A stretch of DNA of 64,000 nucleotides from DATAOG01 sp963753685 (GTDB lineage: Bacteria > Pseudomonadota > Alphaproteobacteria > Geminicoccales > Geminicoccaceae), in assembly GCA_963753685.1 (NCBI GenBank), contig CAVWDE010000008.1, forward strand, positions 186,001 to 250,000, written 5' to 3'. Shown here piece after piece: positions 9,039 through 18,146 of this stretch (its first letter is position 1; every line of letters starts with the position of its first letter). The translations under genes were made by a program, and so were the position numbers. The notes under the pieces were generated by a model, which made no database searches, had not been told where the DNA came from, and was given only the letters and a program-made list of their open reading frames with translations.

Positions 9039-9263
9039 GACGCCGTCGGATCCCTTGAGGATGTCCCGCGAAAGAAGACCTGCACGGGACCACTACGATC
9101 GAAACCGAGATTCCCCAGATACCGATTCCACAGCGCTCATTGTGCGCTCCCAATGCGCCCGTAACAAGGCATCGCGGCTTGGCGTGGGCAGATCGGGATG
9201 CGACATATTGGCGTCACTCGTGGCACATTCCAAGTTGCTGTGGGGAGGCGGCGGGAGCTGCTC

Positions 9264-9284
9264 TCGCCATCAACTTGATGGCGA
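9264..9284. promoter_or_regulatory. 21-bp perfect palindrome, candidate operator
   Basis: Ten-base arms TCGCCATCAA and TTGATGGCGA flank one central C. The site lies in the 303-base gap (9039-9341) between rnhB and the Fsr-type exporter, both on the minus strand. No T-tract follows on either strand, so a terminator is unlikely. An operator for a dimeric repressor of the exporter fits better, though no adjacent regulator gene is visible. The rest of the gap shows no gene. Confidence 0.55.
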
Positions 9285-9341
9285 AGATAGCGACGGCGTG
9301 ATCTCTGTGGCAATTCAGTCTGGCACGGCTAGGTGGCATGA

Positions 9342-9932
9342 CTAGACATCAAAAAGGCGGCCTTGGACTGAGGCAAAGCTGCGGCGGTGGTGGCGGCAGG
9401 GGCCGAGGCGCCAGAGGGCGTCGCGGTGCAGGGCGGTCGCGTAGCCGACGTTGGTCTCCCAGCCGTAGCCCGGATAGCGGCTGGCGAGCCGGCGCATCAG
9501 GCGGTCGCGGGTCACCTTGGCGACGATCGAGGCGGCGCTGATCGCCGGGATCAGGGCGTCGCCGTCGATCACCGCCTCGGCCGGACAGGGGAGGTCGGGG
9601 GCGCGGTTGCCGTCGATCAGGGCGAGGTCGGGCAGGCAGCCGAGGCAGCCCAGACGCAGCACGGCGCGGCGCATCGCGAGCAGGCTCGCCTGCAGGATGT
9701 TGAGCCGGTCGATCTCGGCGACCGAGGCGGCGCCGATCCCGATCCGCGCCGAAGCGCGCAGCACCAGCGCGAGCTGCTCGCGCACCGGCGCCGCCAGCAC
9801 CTTGGAATCGGCGAGACCCTCGACCGGCACGAGCAGGATCACCGCCGCCGCCACGACCGGCCCGGCGAGCGGCCCCCGGCCGACCTCGTCGACGCCGGCG
9901 ATCAGGCGCGTACCGGGCGGTGCGACGGGCAT
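9342..9932 (-). CDS. rnhB: ribonuclease HII
   Basis: RNase HII cuts the RNA strand of RNA-DNA hybrids and removes misincorporated ribonucleotides. The 196-residue product has the type 2 motif GVDEVGRGPLAGPVVAAAV with acidic residues Asp15 and Glu16. Further on are the conserved LIDGNRAP and the ISAASIVAKVTRDRLM helix. The ATG at 9932 is preferred because the longer frame (to 10139) runs through the upstream antiporter gene and adds non-conserved Arg/Pro-rich sequence. It lies 28 bases downstream of the antiporter and may be co-transcribed with it. Confidence 0.92.
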   Translation of the reverse strand: MPVAPPGTRLIAGVDEVGRGPLAGPVVAAAVILLVPVEGLADSKVLAAPVREQLALVLRASARIGIGAASVAEIDRLNILQASLLAMRRAVLRLGCLGCLPDLALIDGNRAPDLPCPAEAVIDGDALIPAISAASIVAKVTRDRLMRRLASRYPGYGWETNVGYATALHRDALWRLGPCRHHRRSFASVQGRLFDV

Positions 9933-9960
9933 GGTCAGGTCGGTGCTTCCGGCGCCGGGG

Positions 9961-11349
9961 TCAGGGCCGGTCCGGCGGGCTCGGATCGGCCACGGCGGCG
10001 CGGGCCGGGGCATCCTCGGCGGGTGGCGGACGGTGCACGAGCGCCGGACGATCGAACCCGCCGCCGCCGACCGCGGCCGCGAGCAGCGCGCCACCGTGGA
10101 CCAGGCGCCCCGAGCGCAGGCGCAGGATCCGCGCCTCATCGCGCGCCAGTTGGGTCAACAGGCTTGACAGCCGCTCGGCCGGCACCCGGCGTAGTTCGTG
10201 TAATCGGCGCGCCAGCTCCAGCCACATCGGGCTCATGATCATGGTGATTGCGATCACTGCGACCACCAGACGCTGGGCCTCCTCGCCGATCAGGCCGGTC
10301 GACACCCCGGTCGCCGACAGCACGAACGCGAACTCGCCGACCTGGGCGAGCGCGAACCCGGCGAGCACGGCAATTCGCCAGGAGGCGCCGACGGCGCGCA
10401 GCGCCAGCACGTTGATCCCGCTGTTGGCGACGAACACGAAGCCGATCAGGAGCAGGACCATGCCGAGGTTGCTCCACACGTACGCGAGATCGACCAGGAG
10501 CCCCACCGACAGGAAGAACATCATCATCAGCAGGCTCTGGATCGGGTCCATGGCGCGCACCATCACCGTCCGCTCGGTGGTGTTACCGACGTACAGGCCG
10601 GCGAGGAAGGCGCCAAGGCCGGCGGACAGCTCGAGCGTGCTGCTGATCGCGGCCCCGATCACGCACAACGCCAGCGCCCCGATCGGCGCCAGATCCGGGT
10701 AGCGCACCCAGAGGCGGCGAAACGGCATATGGATATGCTGCCGGCGGCTGACGAACCAGATCAGAGCGATCAGCGCAACCACCGCGAGCCCGATCTTGAG
10801 CAGCACCGCCATCAGATCGATACCGCCCGGGCTCGACATGCCGACGATGATGATCAGCAGCGGCGCGACCGCCAGATCCTGCGCGATCAGGACGCCGACC
10901 GCGCAGCGCCCGGCCTCGTTGCGCAGCTCGCCGGTGTCCTTGAGGATGTTGATGCCGACCGCCGTACTGCTCATCGCGATGACGAAGCCGTAGAAGATCG
11001 CCCGCTCGACCCCCCAGTCGAGCAGATGGACGAGCATCAGCATCAGCGCCACGCTGACCAGGATCTGCAGCCCCGCGGCGCCGAGCGCGATCTTGTAGAT
11101 GCTGGTGAAGGCGCGTAGCGACAGGTGCGTCCCGACCACGAACAGCAGGACCAGGACACCGAGCCCGGCGAAGATCTCGATGGTCGCCCGGTCGGTGATC
11201 AGGCCGAGGCCCGAGGGTCCGAGCACGGCGCCGGCGACGATGTAGCCGACCAGCGGCGGCTGGCGCAGCGCGGCCAGCAGCAGGCCGCCGGCCACCGCGC
11301 CGATCAGGAGCAGTGCGACCGGGATCAGATTGAGATGCTCGGTCATCAT
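9961..11349 (-). CDS. CPA2-family cation:proton antiporter (KefB/RosB-like)
   Basis: The 462-residue integral membrane protein has about 12 hydrophobic segments of the Na+/H+ exchanger fold. Family motifs are RQPPLVGYIVAGAVLGPSGLG near the N terminus, the central MSSTAVGINILKDTGELRNEAG and ELSAGLGAFLAGLYVGNT. It probably exchanges K+ or Na+ for protons. Unlike KefB and KefC it has no C-terminal Rossmann (TrkA-N) domain; after the last membrane segment there is only a ~75-residue charged tail. It is upstream of rnhB on the same strand. Confidence 0.88.
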   Translation of the reverse strand: MMTEHLNLIPVALLLIGAVAGGLLLAALRQPPLVGYIVAGAVLGPSGLGLITDRATIEIFAGLGVLVLLFVVGTHLSLRAFTSIYKIALGAAGLQILVSVALMLMLVHLLDWGVERAIFYGFVIAMSSTAVGINILKDTGELRNEAGRCAVGVLIAQDLAVAPLLIIIVGMSSPGGIDLMAVLLKIGLAVVALIALIWFVSRRQHIHMPFRRLWVRYPDLAPIGALALCVIGAAISSTLELSAGLGAFLAGLYVGNTTERTVMVRAMDPIQSLLMMMFFLSVGLLVDLAYVWSNLGMVLLLIGFVFVANSGINVLALRAVGASWRIAVLAGFALAQVGEFAFVLSATGVSTGLIGEEAQRLVVAVIAITMIMSPMWLELARRLHELRRVPAERLSSLLTQLARDEARILRLRSGRLVHGGALLAAAVGGGGFDRPALVHRPPPAEDAPARAAVADPSPPDRP

Positions 11350-11487
11350 GCCAGCTTACTAGCATGCCGTTGAGGTACGCTTAACAGGCCGTTGCGGACT
11401 TAAGGAACCGTTAACGCGCTCGGCCGTGCTCATGACCGCCGATCTCGCCTGCTTGGCCTCGGTGGGCCGGTCCGGACAGCCCCGCGC

Positions 11488-12531
11488 TCAGACCGCAGGC
11501 GGAGCCCGCTCGAGATCCGGCCAGCCGGGCGCCGGCTCGATGCGGCCGACGATGCGGCGGGCGTGGTTGCGAAGCGTCGGCCGCGCGATCTCGGCCAGAT
11601 CAGAGCGCGCCGCCGCCGGCAGGGCGCCGAGCGCCGCCAGCAGCGCGAGCAGCGCCACCGCCGCGGCGCGGCCAGCCCCGTCCTCGACCTTGAGCGCCAG
11701 ACCCAGGCCGAGCCTGGGCAGGGCGGCGCCATAGACGCCCTCGGCCCCGGTCTTGACGATCACCTCGGGGACCGCGGTCATGATCGCTGTACAGGCCCGG
11801 CCCGAGCCCGCGACCAGCTCGGGATAGGCGGTCATCGCCGCGCAGATCTCACGACAGGCGGCGGCGCGCGCCGGACTGAGCGCGCGCGGGTCGGCGAGGC
11901 GGGCGAGGGCGGTCGCGAGCTGGCCGAGGGTCAAGGGGTAGGTCGGGATGCCGCAGCCGTCGAGCGCCGGCTCGGGCAGGGTCGGCACGCCCGTCATATC
12001 CGCCAGGGTCGCGGCCACCCGGCGCTGCACGGGATGGTCTGCCTGCGTGTAGCCGGCGAGCGGCGCGCCGATGTGGCGGGCGACCGCCAGCATCGCGGCA
12101 TGCTTGCCGGAGCAGTTGTTGTGCACCGGCTCCGGCGTCCGGCCGGCGACCCCCAGGCGCTCGGCGCTCGGCCCGTGCAGCGGCGGATGGGCGCCGCACT
12201 CGAGGCTCGCCGTGTCGACGCCAAGGCGGGTGAGCCAGCGCCGGATCGCCTCGACGTGCATCGCTTCGCCGCCGTGTGAGGCACAAGCCAGCGCGAGCTC
12301 TGCGGGAGTCACGGCAAAATGCCTGGCCGCCCCGCTCTCCAGCAGGACCAGGGCCTGCAGCGGCTTGACCGCCGAGCGCGCAAAGATCGGCCGCCCGAGG
12401 TCGCCGTCCGCATGGCGCAGCCGGCCGTCGGCATCGGCCACCGCATAGCTGACCCGATGCTGGCTCTCGACACGCTCGCCCCGCAGCACCAGGATGGCAG
12501 CCGGAACCGGGTTCGGAGCGGGCGTGCTCAT
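11488..12531 (-). CDS. L-asparaginase, Rhizobium etli AnsA-type
   Basis: The 347-residue protein matches the asparaginase II family of R. etli, unrelated to the E. coli enzymes, and should hydrolyse asparagine to aspartate and ammonia. Visible motifs are FARSAVKPLQ (Ser and Lys of the serine-lysine pair), ACASHGG (second Ser), CGAHPP and NNCSGKHAAML (Cys residues of the metal-binding region), and VIVKTGAEGVYGAAL (Lys). No signal peptide is seen, so it is cytoplasmic. The start at 12531 is an ATG; the frame is open to 12615 but the added part is not conserved in character. Confidence 0.87.
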   Translation of the reverse strand: MSTPAPNPVPAAILVLRGERVESQHRVSYAVADADGRLRHADGDLGRPIFARSAVKPLQALVLLESGAARHFAVTPAELALACASHGGEAMHVEAIRRWLTRLGVDTASLECGAHPPLHGPSAERLGVAGRTPEPVHNNCSGKHAAMLAVARHIGAPLAGYTQADHPVQRRVAATLADMTGVPTLPEPALDGCGIPTYPLTLGQLATALARLADPRALSPARAAACREICAAMTAYPELVAGSGRACTAIMTAVPEVIVKTGAEGVYGAALPRLGLGLALKVEDGAGRAAAVALLALLAALGALPAAARSDLAEIARPTLRNHARRIVGRIEPAPGWPDLERAPPAV

Positions 12532-12662
12532 AACCGGGAGTTTGGTCGCAAGGGACCGGCTGCGGCGGCAACGGGGCGAATCAGGGTCACCATGGCGGCT
12601 CGCTTTGTGGCACACATGGTAGCTTCGATTCCATTGGGCGTTTTGGCAACGGAGACGCGGGG

Positions 12663-13028
12663 ATGCACAGGACGGCGTGGCTCGGCGTGGCCGCCCTGAA
12701 TGGGTTGATCGCGGTCCTGGCCGGTCTGGTCGCCGCCTTCGTGGTCTTCAACAGCCCCGCGGTCAATGCCAACCTGTTCATCGCCGTCGGCGCCAGCTTC
12801 CAGATGGGGCATGCGCTCGCGATCATGGGCCTGTGCGGGCTCGGCTGGCCGCGCGACAATGTCGCCTGGCTGTTCTTCTACGGCGTCCTGTTGTTCTCGG
12901 GCAGCCTCTACATGCGCGCGCTTGGCGCCTCGCAGGTGGTGCTCGGGCTCGGCGCCCTGGGCGCGCTCCTGCTTATGGTCGGCTGGCTGGCCCTGGCCTG
13001 GGCGGCGTTCACCCATTCGCGCGCCTAG
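12663..13028 (+). CDS. DUF423 family small membrane protein
   Basis: This 121-residue protein has four hydrophobic segments. ANLFIAVGASFQMGHALAIM and LLFSGSLYMRALG match the conserved signature of the DUF423 (YgdD-like) family. The function is not established. The gene is divergent from the asparaginase gene with 131 bases between them and is followed by a long stretch without genes, so it is monocistronic. Confidence 0.82.
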   Translation: MHRTAWLGVAALNGLIAVLAGLVAAFVVFNSPAVNANLFIAVGASFQMGHALAIMGLCGLGWPRDNVAWLFFYGVLLFSGSLYMRALGASQVVLGLGALGALLLMVGWLALAWAAFTHSRA

Positions 13029-13683
13029 CTTAGTGTTCCACGGCGTGCCCGCGCACGGGAGCGCCGCGCCGGCCGGCGCGGACCGGCCGCGGGTCCGCGA
13101 TTTGGAGCGCCCGACCGCCGGTCGCCGATCCGCATCGGGATCGCGACCACGCACCAACGTCCTCAACCCAGCACGGGGAGGACGCAGCAGCCGGATCTTC
13201 TCCGGCTCTGACTGCGGCGGACTCGCTCGCCCCCAAGCCACCGGCCAGCCGCCGGCCCGGGGCAGGCGTGCCTTTGGCCGAAGTCGAGGGCCGCTCCTCG
13301 GTTCTTATGCCGTCTGAGCGCCTCGGTCTCGACCCGTCACGATGACGCGAGTGGTGAAGTCATCGCGCGGCTCACCAGATTGTGACCGGCGCGCGCCCCA
13401 GTGTGAGCCGCCTCGACCCGAGCGTGCCCTGCTTCGCGCAAAGCCGCACCGGCACGCCACGGCTGCGGCTCCATTTCGCTCCCAATTGTGATTCTTCGTC
13501 AGCTGGCGGTTATTGGGGTCCGGCATGACCGCTCCGGGGAGACCTCCCCGACCGTACCATGACCGACATCGATCGAATCGATCGGCGGGGCATGGATTGC
13601 ACCGCCCGAGAAATCGGCTATCTGCTCGACGTTGGATCGAGGCCAAGGGCGCTCAGCTCGGGCCGGGCGAGGTGGAGAGAGCG
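13029..13683. other. 655-base stretch without a recognised gene
   Basis: No frame here shows a known domain or convincing start. An 18-bp perfect palindrome at 13064-13081 (CCGCGCCGG then its complement) lies 36 bases after the DUF423 stop and could be a transcript end, although it has no loop or T-run. The end of the region should contain the promoter of the disulfide oxidoreductase gene. Confidence 0.35.
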
Positions 13684-15108
13684 ATGTCGGATCCGATCGC
13701 GACCGACCTTTGTGTGATCGGTGCCGGCTCCGGTGGCTTGGCGGTCGCCGCCGGCGCCGTGCAGATGGGCGCCGAGGTGGTGCTGGTCGAGAAGGGCAAG
13801 ATGGGCGGCGATTGCCTGAACTACGGCTGCGTACCGTCCAAGTCGCTGATCGCGGCCGGCAAGGCCGCGCAGACGATCCGCACGGCGGCCCGCTTCGGGG
13901 TCAACGGGCACGAGCCGGCAATCGACTTCGCAGCCGTCCATGCGCATGTCCATGGCGTGATCGCCGCGATCGCGCCGCACGATTCCGAGGCGCGCTTCGC
14001 CGGCCTCGGTGTCAGGGTGCTGCGCGCCCCGGCGCGTTTCACGGGCCCGCGCGAGATCGAGGTCGCCGGCCAACGCGTGCAGGCGAGGCGCTTCGTGATC
14101 GCGACCGGCTCGTCGCCGGCGATCCCGGCGATGCCGGGCCTGGCCGGGGCGCCCTACCTGACCAACGAGACGATCTTCGACCTGACCGAGCGGCCGGAGC
14201 ATCTGATCGTGCTCGGCGGCGGTCCGATCGGCTGCGAGCTCGCCCAGGCCCACCGGCGGCTCGGCGCCAGGACGACGGTGCTCCAGCGGCGCACGATCCT
14301 GCCCAAGGACGATCCGGCGGCGATCGAGGTCGTGCGCCGGCAGCTGCTGGCCGAAGGCATCGACCTGCGCGAGCAGGTCCAGGTGACCGGCGTCGAGCGC
14401 GAGGGCAATGGCGTCGCGGTCCGGGTCAGGCAGGCGGAGGTCGAGGAGCGGGTCGTCGGCAGCCATCTCCTGGTCGCGGCCGGCCGGCAGGCGAACGTCG
14501 AGGGCCTCGGCCTCGAGGCCGCGGGCGTCGACTACAGCTCCAAGGGCATCGCAGTCGATGCCCGCCTGCGCACCAGCAACCAGCGGATCTACGCGATCGG
14601 CGACGTCGCAGGCGGCTACCAGTTCACGCACATGGCCGCCTATCACGCCGGCATCGTGATCCGGAACGCGCTGTTCAAGCTGCCCGCCAAGGTCGACACG
14701 CGGGCGGTGCCCTGGGTCACCTACACCGAGCCCGAGCTCGCCCAGGTCGGACTGACCGAAGCCATGGCCAGGGATCAGGGCGTAGAGGTGGAGGTCCTGA
14801 CCTGGCCATTCGCAGAGAACGACCGTGCCCAGACCGAGCGCGCGACCGAGGGCTTCGTCAAGGTGCTGCTCGATCGCCGCGGCAAGATCCAGGGTGCGAC
14901 CATCGTCGGCGATCGGGCGGGCGAGCTGATCCACACCTGGGTGTTGGCGATCGCCCAGGGTCTCAAGATCGGCAGCCTGGCGCAGTTCATCGCCCCCTAC
15001 CCGACGCTCGGGGAAGCCTCCAAGCGGGCCGCCGGCAGTTACTACACGCCGAAGCTGTTCAGCGAGCGCACCCGGTCCATCGTCCGCTTCCTGCAGCGCC
15101 TGTCGTAA
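13684..15108 (+). CDS. FAD-dependent pyridine nucleotide-disulfide oxidoreductase (mercuric reductase-like)
   Basis: The 474-residue flavoprotein has an N-terminal FAD-binding motif GAGSGG, the redox-active disulfide in GGDCLNYGCVPSKSL, a second GGGPIGCELAQA nucleotide-binding fold, AIGDVAGGYQFTH, and a C-terminal dimerisation domain. The C-terminal segment reads FIAPYPTLGEA where lipoamide dehydrogenases have HAHPTLSE, so the His-Glu acid/base pair is not conserved. It is therefore probably not a lipoamide dehydrogenase; the substrate is unknown. The ATG at 13684 follows GGTGGAGAGAG and the dinucleotide fold starts soon after. The next gene is a TVP38/TMEM64 protein, a partner this reductase type is sometimes fused to. 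Confidence 0.85.
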   Translation: MSDPIATDLCVIGAGSGGLAVAAGAVQMGAEVVLVEKGKMGGDCLNYGCVPSKSLIAAGKAAQTIRTAARFGVNGHEPAIDFAAVHAHVHGVIAAIAPHDSEARFAGLGVRVLRAPARFTGPREIEVAGQRVQARRFVIATGSSPAIPAMPGLAGAPYLTNETIFDLTERPEHLIVLGGGPIGCELAQAHRRLGARTTVLQRRTILPKDDPAAIEVVRRQLLAEGIDLREQVQVTGVEREGNGVAVRVRQAEVEERVVGSHLLVAAGRQANVEGLGLEAAGVDYSSKGIAVDARLRTSNQRIYAIGDVAGGYQFTHMAAYHAGIVIRNALFKLPAKVDTRAVPWVTYTEPELAQVGLTEAMARDQGVEVEVLTWPFAENDRAQTERATEGFVKVLLDRRGKIQGATIVGDRAGELIHTWVLAIAQGLKIGSLAQFIAPYPTLGEASKRAAGSYYTPKLFSERTRSIVRFLQRLS

Positions 15109-15143
15109 CCTGGCGCGCCGGCATGAAGAAGGGAACTCCGGAG

Positions 15144-15893
15144 ATGAATGCCGAAGGCGCGGAGTCGAGAACGGTGCCGGCCTCGGCCGGGTTTTCGCTG
15201 AAGCGCCTGTGGCCGCTCCTGGCTCTGGCGCTCGCGATCGTCGCCGTGTTCGCGCTCCATCTCGATCGTTATCTGACCTTCGCGGCGTTGCGCGAGCATC
15301 GCGAGGCCCTGACCGCCCTGGTCTCAGGGAACATGCTGCTCGCAGCACTCGCCTTCGTCGTCGTCTACGCGCTCGCGATCGCGCTCTCGGTGCCGGGCGG
15401 CGCGATCCTGACCATCACCGGCGGCTTCATGTTCGGCAGCATCCTCGCGACGCTTCTGGTGCTGATCGCGGCGACCCTCGGCGCGACGCTCGTGTTCCTG
15501 ATCGCCAAGACCGCGCTCGGCGATCCGCTGCGCGCTCGCGCGGGCCCCTTCCTCAAGCGCATGGAGGCGGGCTTTCAGGAGGACGCCTTCAACTATCTCT
15601 TGGTGCTGCGGCTGATTCCAATCTTCCCCTTCTGGATCGTGAATCTGGTGCCGGCGTTCCTCGGGGTGCCGCTCCGGACCTACGTGCTCGGCACCTTCAT
15701 CGGCATCATCCCCGGCAGCTTCGTGTTCGCATCCGTCGGCGCCGGCATCGGCAGCGTGCTCGACAGCGGCCAGGATTTTTCGCCCTCGAGCGTGCTGACG
15801 CCGCAGATCGTGATCGCCCTGGTCGGCCTCGCCCTGCTCGCCCTGCTGCCGGTCGTCTACCGCAAGCTCAAGACGCGCCCGGCCCGGAGCTGA
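15144..15893 (+). CDS. TVP38/TMEM64 (DedA-like) membrane protein
   Basis: The 249-residue protein has about six hydrophobic segments. Its central part includes LSVPGGAILTITGGFMFG, the re-entrant signature of the VTT/SNARE-associated domain, and RLIPIFPFWIVNLVPAFLGVP. Relatives are thought to act in lipid scrambling or membrane homeostasis. The start at 15144 is preferred because AAGGGA lies nine bases upstream; an ATG at 15123 is also in frame. It follows the disulfide oxidoreductase by 35 bases and is probably co-transcribed, which suggests a membrane redox function shared by the pair. Confidence 0.85.
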   Translation: MNAEGAESRTVPASAGFSLKRLWPLLALALAIVAVFALHLDRYLTFAALREHREALTALVSGNMLLAALAFVVVYALAIALSVPGGAILTITGGFMFGSILATLLVLIAATLGATLVFLIAKTALGDPLRARAGPFLKRMEAGFQEDAFNYLLVLRLIPIFPFWIVNLVPAFLGVPLRTYVLGTFIGIIPGSFVFASVGAGIGSVLDSGQDFSPSSVLTPQIVIALVGLALLALLPVVYRKLKTRPARS

Positions 15894-15901
15894 CCTGTGT
15901 G

Positions 15902-16588
15902 TCAGACGACCTCGACCCGGAGCTCGCCGACACCTTCGATCTGCCCATGGAGAACGTCGCCGCGCCCGACCGGGCCGACGCCGGCTGGCGTGCCGGTGAA
16001 GATAAGATCTCCTGGCGCCAGCGTGAACAGGCACGAAAGGTAGGCGATCACCTCGGGCGTCTTCCAGATCATCTGGGCGAGATCGCCATCCTGTCGCAGC
16101 TGTCCGTTGACCTCGAGCCGGATGGCACCGCGGGCCGGATGGCCGATCGCGCTCGCCGGCACCAGCGCCGAGCAGGGCGCCGAGTGGTCGAAGGCCTTGG
16201 CGACCGCCCAGGGCCGGCCCATCTTGCGCGCCTCTTCCTGGCGGTCGCGTCGGGTCATGTCGAGGCCGACCGCATAGCCGAAGATGTGCTCCGAGGCCCG
16301 CTCGAGCGCGATCTCGGAGCCGCCTGCGGCGAGCGCCACCACCAGCTCGAGCTCGTAGTGCACGTTCTCGGACGCGGTCGGGTAGGGGAACGCGCCGCCG
16401 CCCGGGATCAAGGCGTCGGCGGGCTTGGTGAAGAAGAAGGGCGGGTCGCGATCCGGGTCGTGTCCCATCTCGCGGGCATGCTCGGCGTAGTTGCGGCCGA
16501 CGCAGAAGATCCGGTGGACGGGGAACAGCTCGCTCAGATCCCGGATCGGCAGAGCCACCACGGGCGGGGGCGGGATCACGTAGGTCAA
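15902..16588 (-). CDS. fumarylacetoacetate hydrolase family protein
   Basis: The 228-residue protein is a small FAH-fold hydrolase/isomerase acting on acylpyruvate-like substrates. Motifs are VGRNYAEHAREMG, FFFTKPADAL, YELELVVALA (Glu metal ligands), YAVGLDMTRRD, KAFDHSAPCS and the C-terminal LIFTGTPAGVGPVGRGD. I place the start at a TTG at 16588, preceded by GAGGAGAAG at good spacing. Starting at the upstream ATG (16723) would add ~45 residues of low-complexity Arg/Pro/Ala sequence not seen in the family. It is convergent with the TVP38 gene; the stop codons are eight bases apart. Confidence 0.87.
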   Translation of the reverse strand: MTYVIPPPPVVALPIRDLSELFPVHRIFCVGRNYAEHAREMGHDPDRDPPFFFTKPADALIPGGGAFPYPTASENVHYELELVVALAAGGSEIALERASEHIFGYAVGLDMTRRDRQEEARKMGRPWAVAKAFDHSAPCSALVPASAIGHPARGAIRLEVNGQLRQDGDLAQMIWKTPEVIAYLSCLFTLAPGDLIFTGTPAGVGPVGRGDVLHGQIEGVGELRVEVV

Positions 16589-17093
16589 GGCTCTTCTCCT
16601 CGCAGGGCTTGAGGGTGGAGCAATGGCTCCGCGCCTCCCCCCTGCCGCCCAAAAAAGCGGCCGGGGCGGCGTCGGAGCGATCGCCTTATGATTGAAGATG
16701 CCGAGCCTGCCGGGCGCGCGCAATCCCCATTGTCACCCGCGGCCAACCGTACCCAAATGTTGCGAAAGATCTCGGGAGCGATCCCGGGAGGAACGGTTCC
16801 CTGCAATCATTAGGCGAAACCAAGCGCTTGACTTTTCCGGCAGCCATCGTTCTTCATGGCTTGTCATCAAGCTGTGCAGACAAACAGCGATCAATTGCGC
16901 CGATAGGACCGGCGATCGGCCGGAGCCTTCGGCTGCGACCTGGGAGGTCACGATGCCGTCACTCCTGTCGGAGGTGCCGCACGAATCTGGCGCCCGCCCC
17001 GGGACCAGGACCGGGCCACATAGCCTGGCGATCGTACCGGACCGTGGCCTGCCGTCCGCGGCGCGGCGGAGACCCACCGACCCCTCGGGCGCC
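16589..17093. other. 505-base region between divergent genes
   Basis: This stretch lies between the FAH-family gene (minus) and the DUF4332 gene (plus). Part of it (about 16740-16900) is noticeably less GC-rich than its surroundings, as expected of promoters. A TTGACT at 16828-16833 is a possible plus-strand -35 element with a weak -10 (TCTTCA) 17 bases on. A frame open from 16692 into the DUF4332 gene adds sequence without any recognised domain, and I treat it as non-coding. Confidence 0.35.
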
Positions 17094-17507
17094 ATGTCGT
17101 TGCACATCAGCAAGCTGCGGGGCATGACCGACCGGGTCCGTGCCAGGCTCAAGCGCTACGGCATCACCTACACCGACCAGCTGCTCGAGGCCGCGGGTCG
17201 CACCAGCCGACGCTGGCAGCTGGCCGCCGGCAGCGGGATCGAGGCGGCGCTGCTGGGGCGCCTCGCCTGCCGGGCCGACCTGACCCGGATCAAGGGGATC
17301 GGCGCGATCTTCGCGGACATGCTGGAGCTGCTGGGCGTCGATCGGAGCGTGCGCCTGGCGCGCCAGGACCCGGCCGAGCTGCATCGCGCCCTGGTCGACC
17401 TGAACGCCGCCCTGCGTTTGGCCCGGCGCGCGCCGACCGCCGAGGAAGTCGAGCACTGGATCGCGCAGGCGCGCTCGCTGCCGCACCAGGTCGAGGACGA
17501 CCTCTGA
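17094..17507 (+). CDS. DUF4332 (helix-hairpin-helix) protein
   Basis: The 137-residue protein matches DUF4332. LRGMTDRVRARLKRYGITYTDQLLEAAG and LTRIKGIGAIFADMLELLGV form two helix-hairpin-helix-like units, followed by the typical C-terminal EVEHWIAQARSLP. Such folds usually bind nucleic acid, but no function is established. The ATG at 17094 fits the domain boundary, although no strong ribosome-binding sequence precedes it and an earlier ATG at 16953 is in frame. No operon partner is evident. Confidence 0.7.
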   Translation: MSLHISKLRGMTDRVRARLKRYGITYTDQLLEAAGRTSRRWQLAAGSGIEAALLGRLACRADLTRIKGIGAIFADMLELLGVDRSVRLARQDPAELHRALVDLNAALRLARRAPTAEEVEHWIAQARSLPHQVEDDL

Positions 17508-17636
17508 CCCCGCCGGTCGCGGGCATCGCCGTCGGTCGCTCCACGGGTGCGGCCATGCGCTCTCTCGCGGGGCCGCACCCGAGGCGCTAGGGCCAGGGTT
17601 CGTCGGGTCGCGCCGCAACTCATCCGGAGGGCCAGC

Positions 17637-18146
17637 ATGCGCAGGATCGTAATCGCCGCCGCGGTGCTCCTCGGCCTCACCGCTGGCGCACTGGCAGCAG
17701 ACATCCAGGTCGGCCAGATTATGATTCACGATCCCTGGGCCCGCGCCTCACTCGGCGCGAGTGCGACCAGCGCCGCCTACATGACCATCGAGGTGACCGG
17801 CGACCGTCCCGACCGGCTGATCGGGGCCGCGAGCCCGATCGCCAAGCACGCCCAGCTGCATGCCGAGGTCATGGACAACGGCGTCGCCAAGATGCGACCG
17901 GTCGATGCGGTCGAGGTGGCGCCAGGCACGCCGACCGTGCTGGCACCAGGCGGACTGCACATCATGCTGATGGGCGTCCAGGGCAAGCTGATCGAGGGCC
18001 AGACCCTGCCGCTCGAGCTCACCTTCGAGACTGCCGGCAAAATCGAGCTCGAGGTCCCGATCCGGAGCATGACGGGGGGCATGGGCCCCGGCATGGATCA
18101 CGGTCAGCACGGCCATGGCGAGCCGGGCAGGATGATGACCAACTAA
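17637..18146 (+). CDS. PCu(A)C family periplasmic copper chaperone
   Basis: The 169-residue protein has a signal peptide (about 1-20, ALA cut) and a PCu(A)C domain that binds Cu(I) through His and Met and helps deliver copper to cytochrome oxidase. Family landmarks are IHDPWARAS, SAAYMTI, the His/Met set in AKHAQLHAEVMDNGVAKMRPV, and GGLHIMLMG. The C-terminal tail is rich in His, Met and Gly and may bind more metal. The ATG is preceded by GGAGG with 6-base spacing. Its stop overlaps that of the facing beta-propeller pseudogene by three bases. Confidence 0.9.
   Translation: MRRIVIAAAVLLGLTAGALAADIQVGQIMIHDPWARASLGASATSAAYMTIEVTGDRPDRLIGAASPIAKHAQLHAEVMDNGVAKMRPVDAVEVAPGTPTVLAPGGLHIMLMGVQGKLIEGQTLPLELTFETAGKIELEVPIRSMTGGMGPGMDHGQHGHGEPGRMMTN

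Noticed and set aside
13064..13081. 18-bp perfect palindrome as a terminator or operator
   Set aside because: It consists only of G and C with no loop or T-run, in a region where such GC palindromes arise easily by chance.
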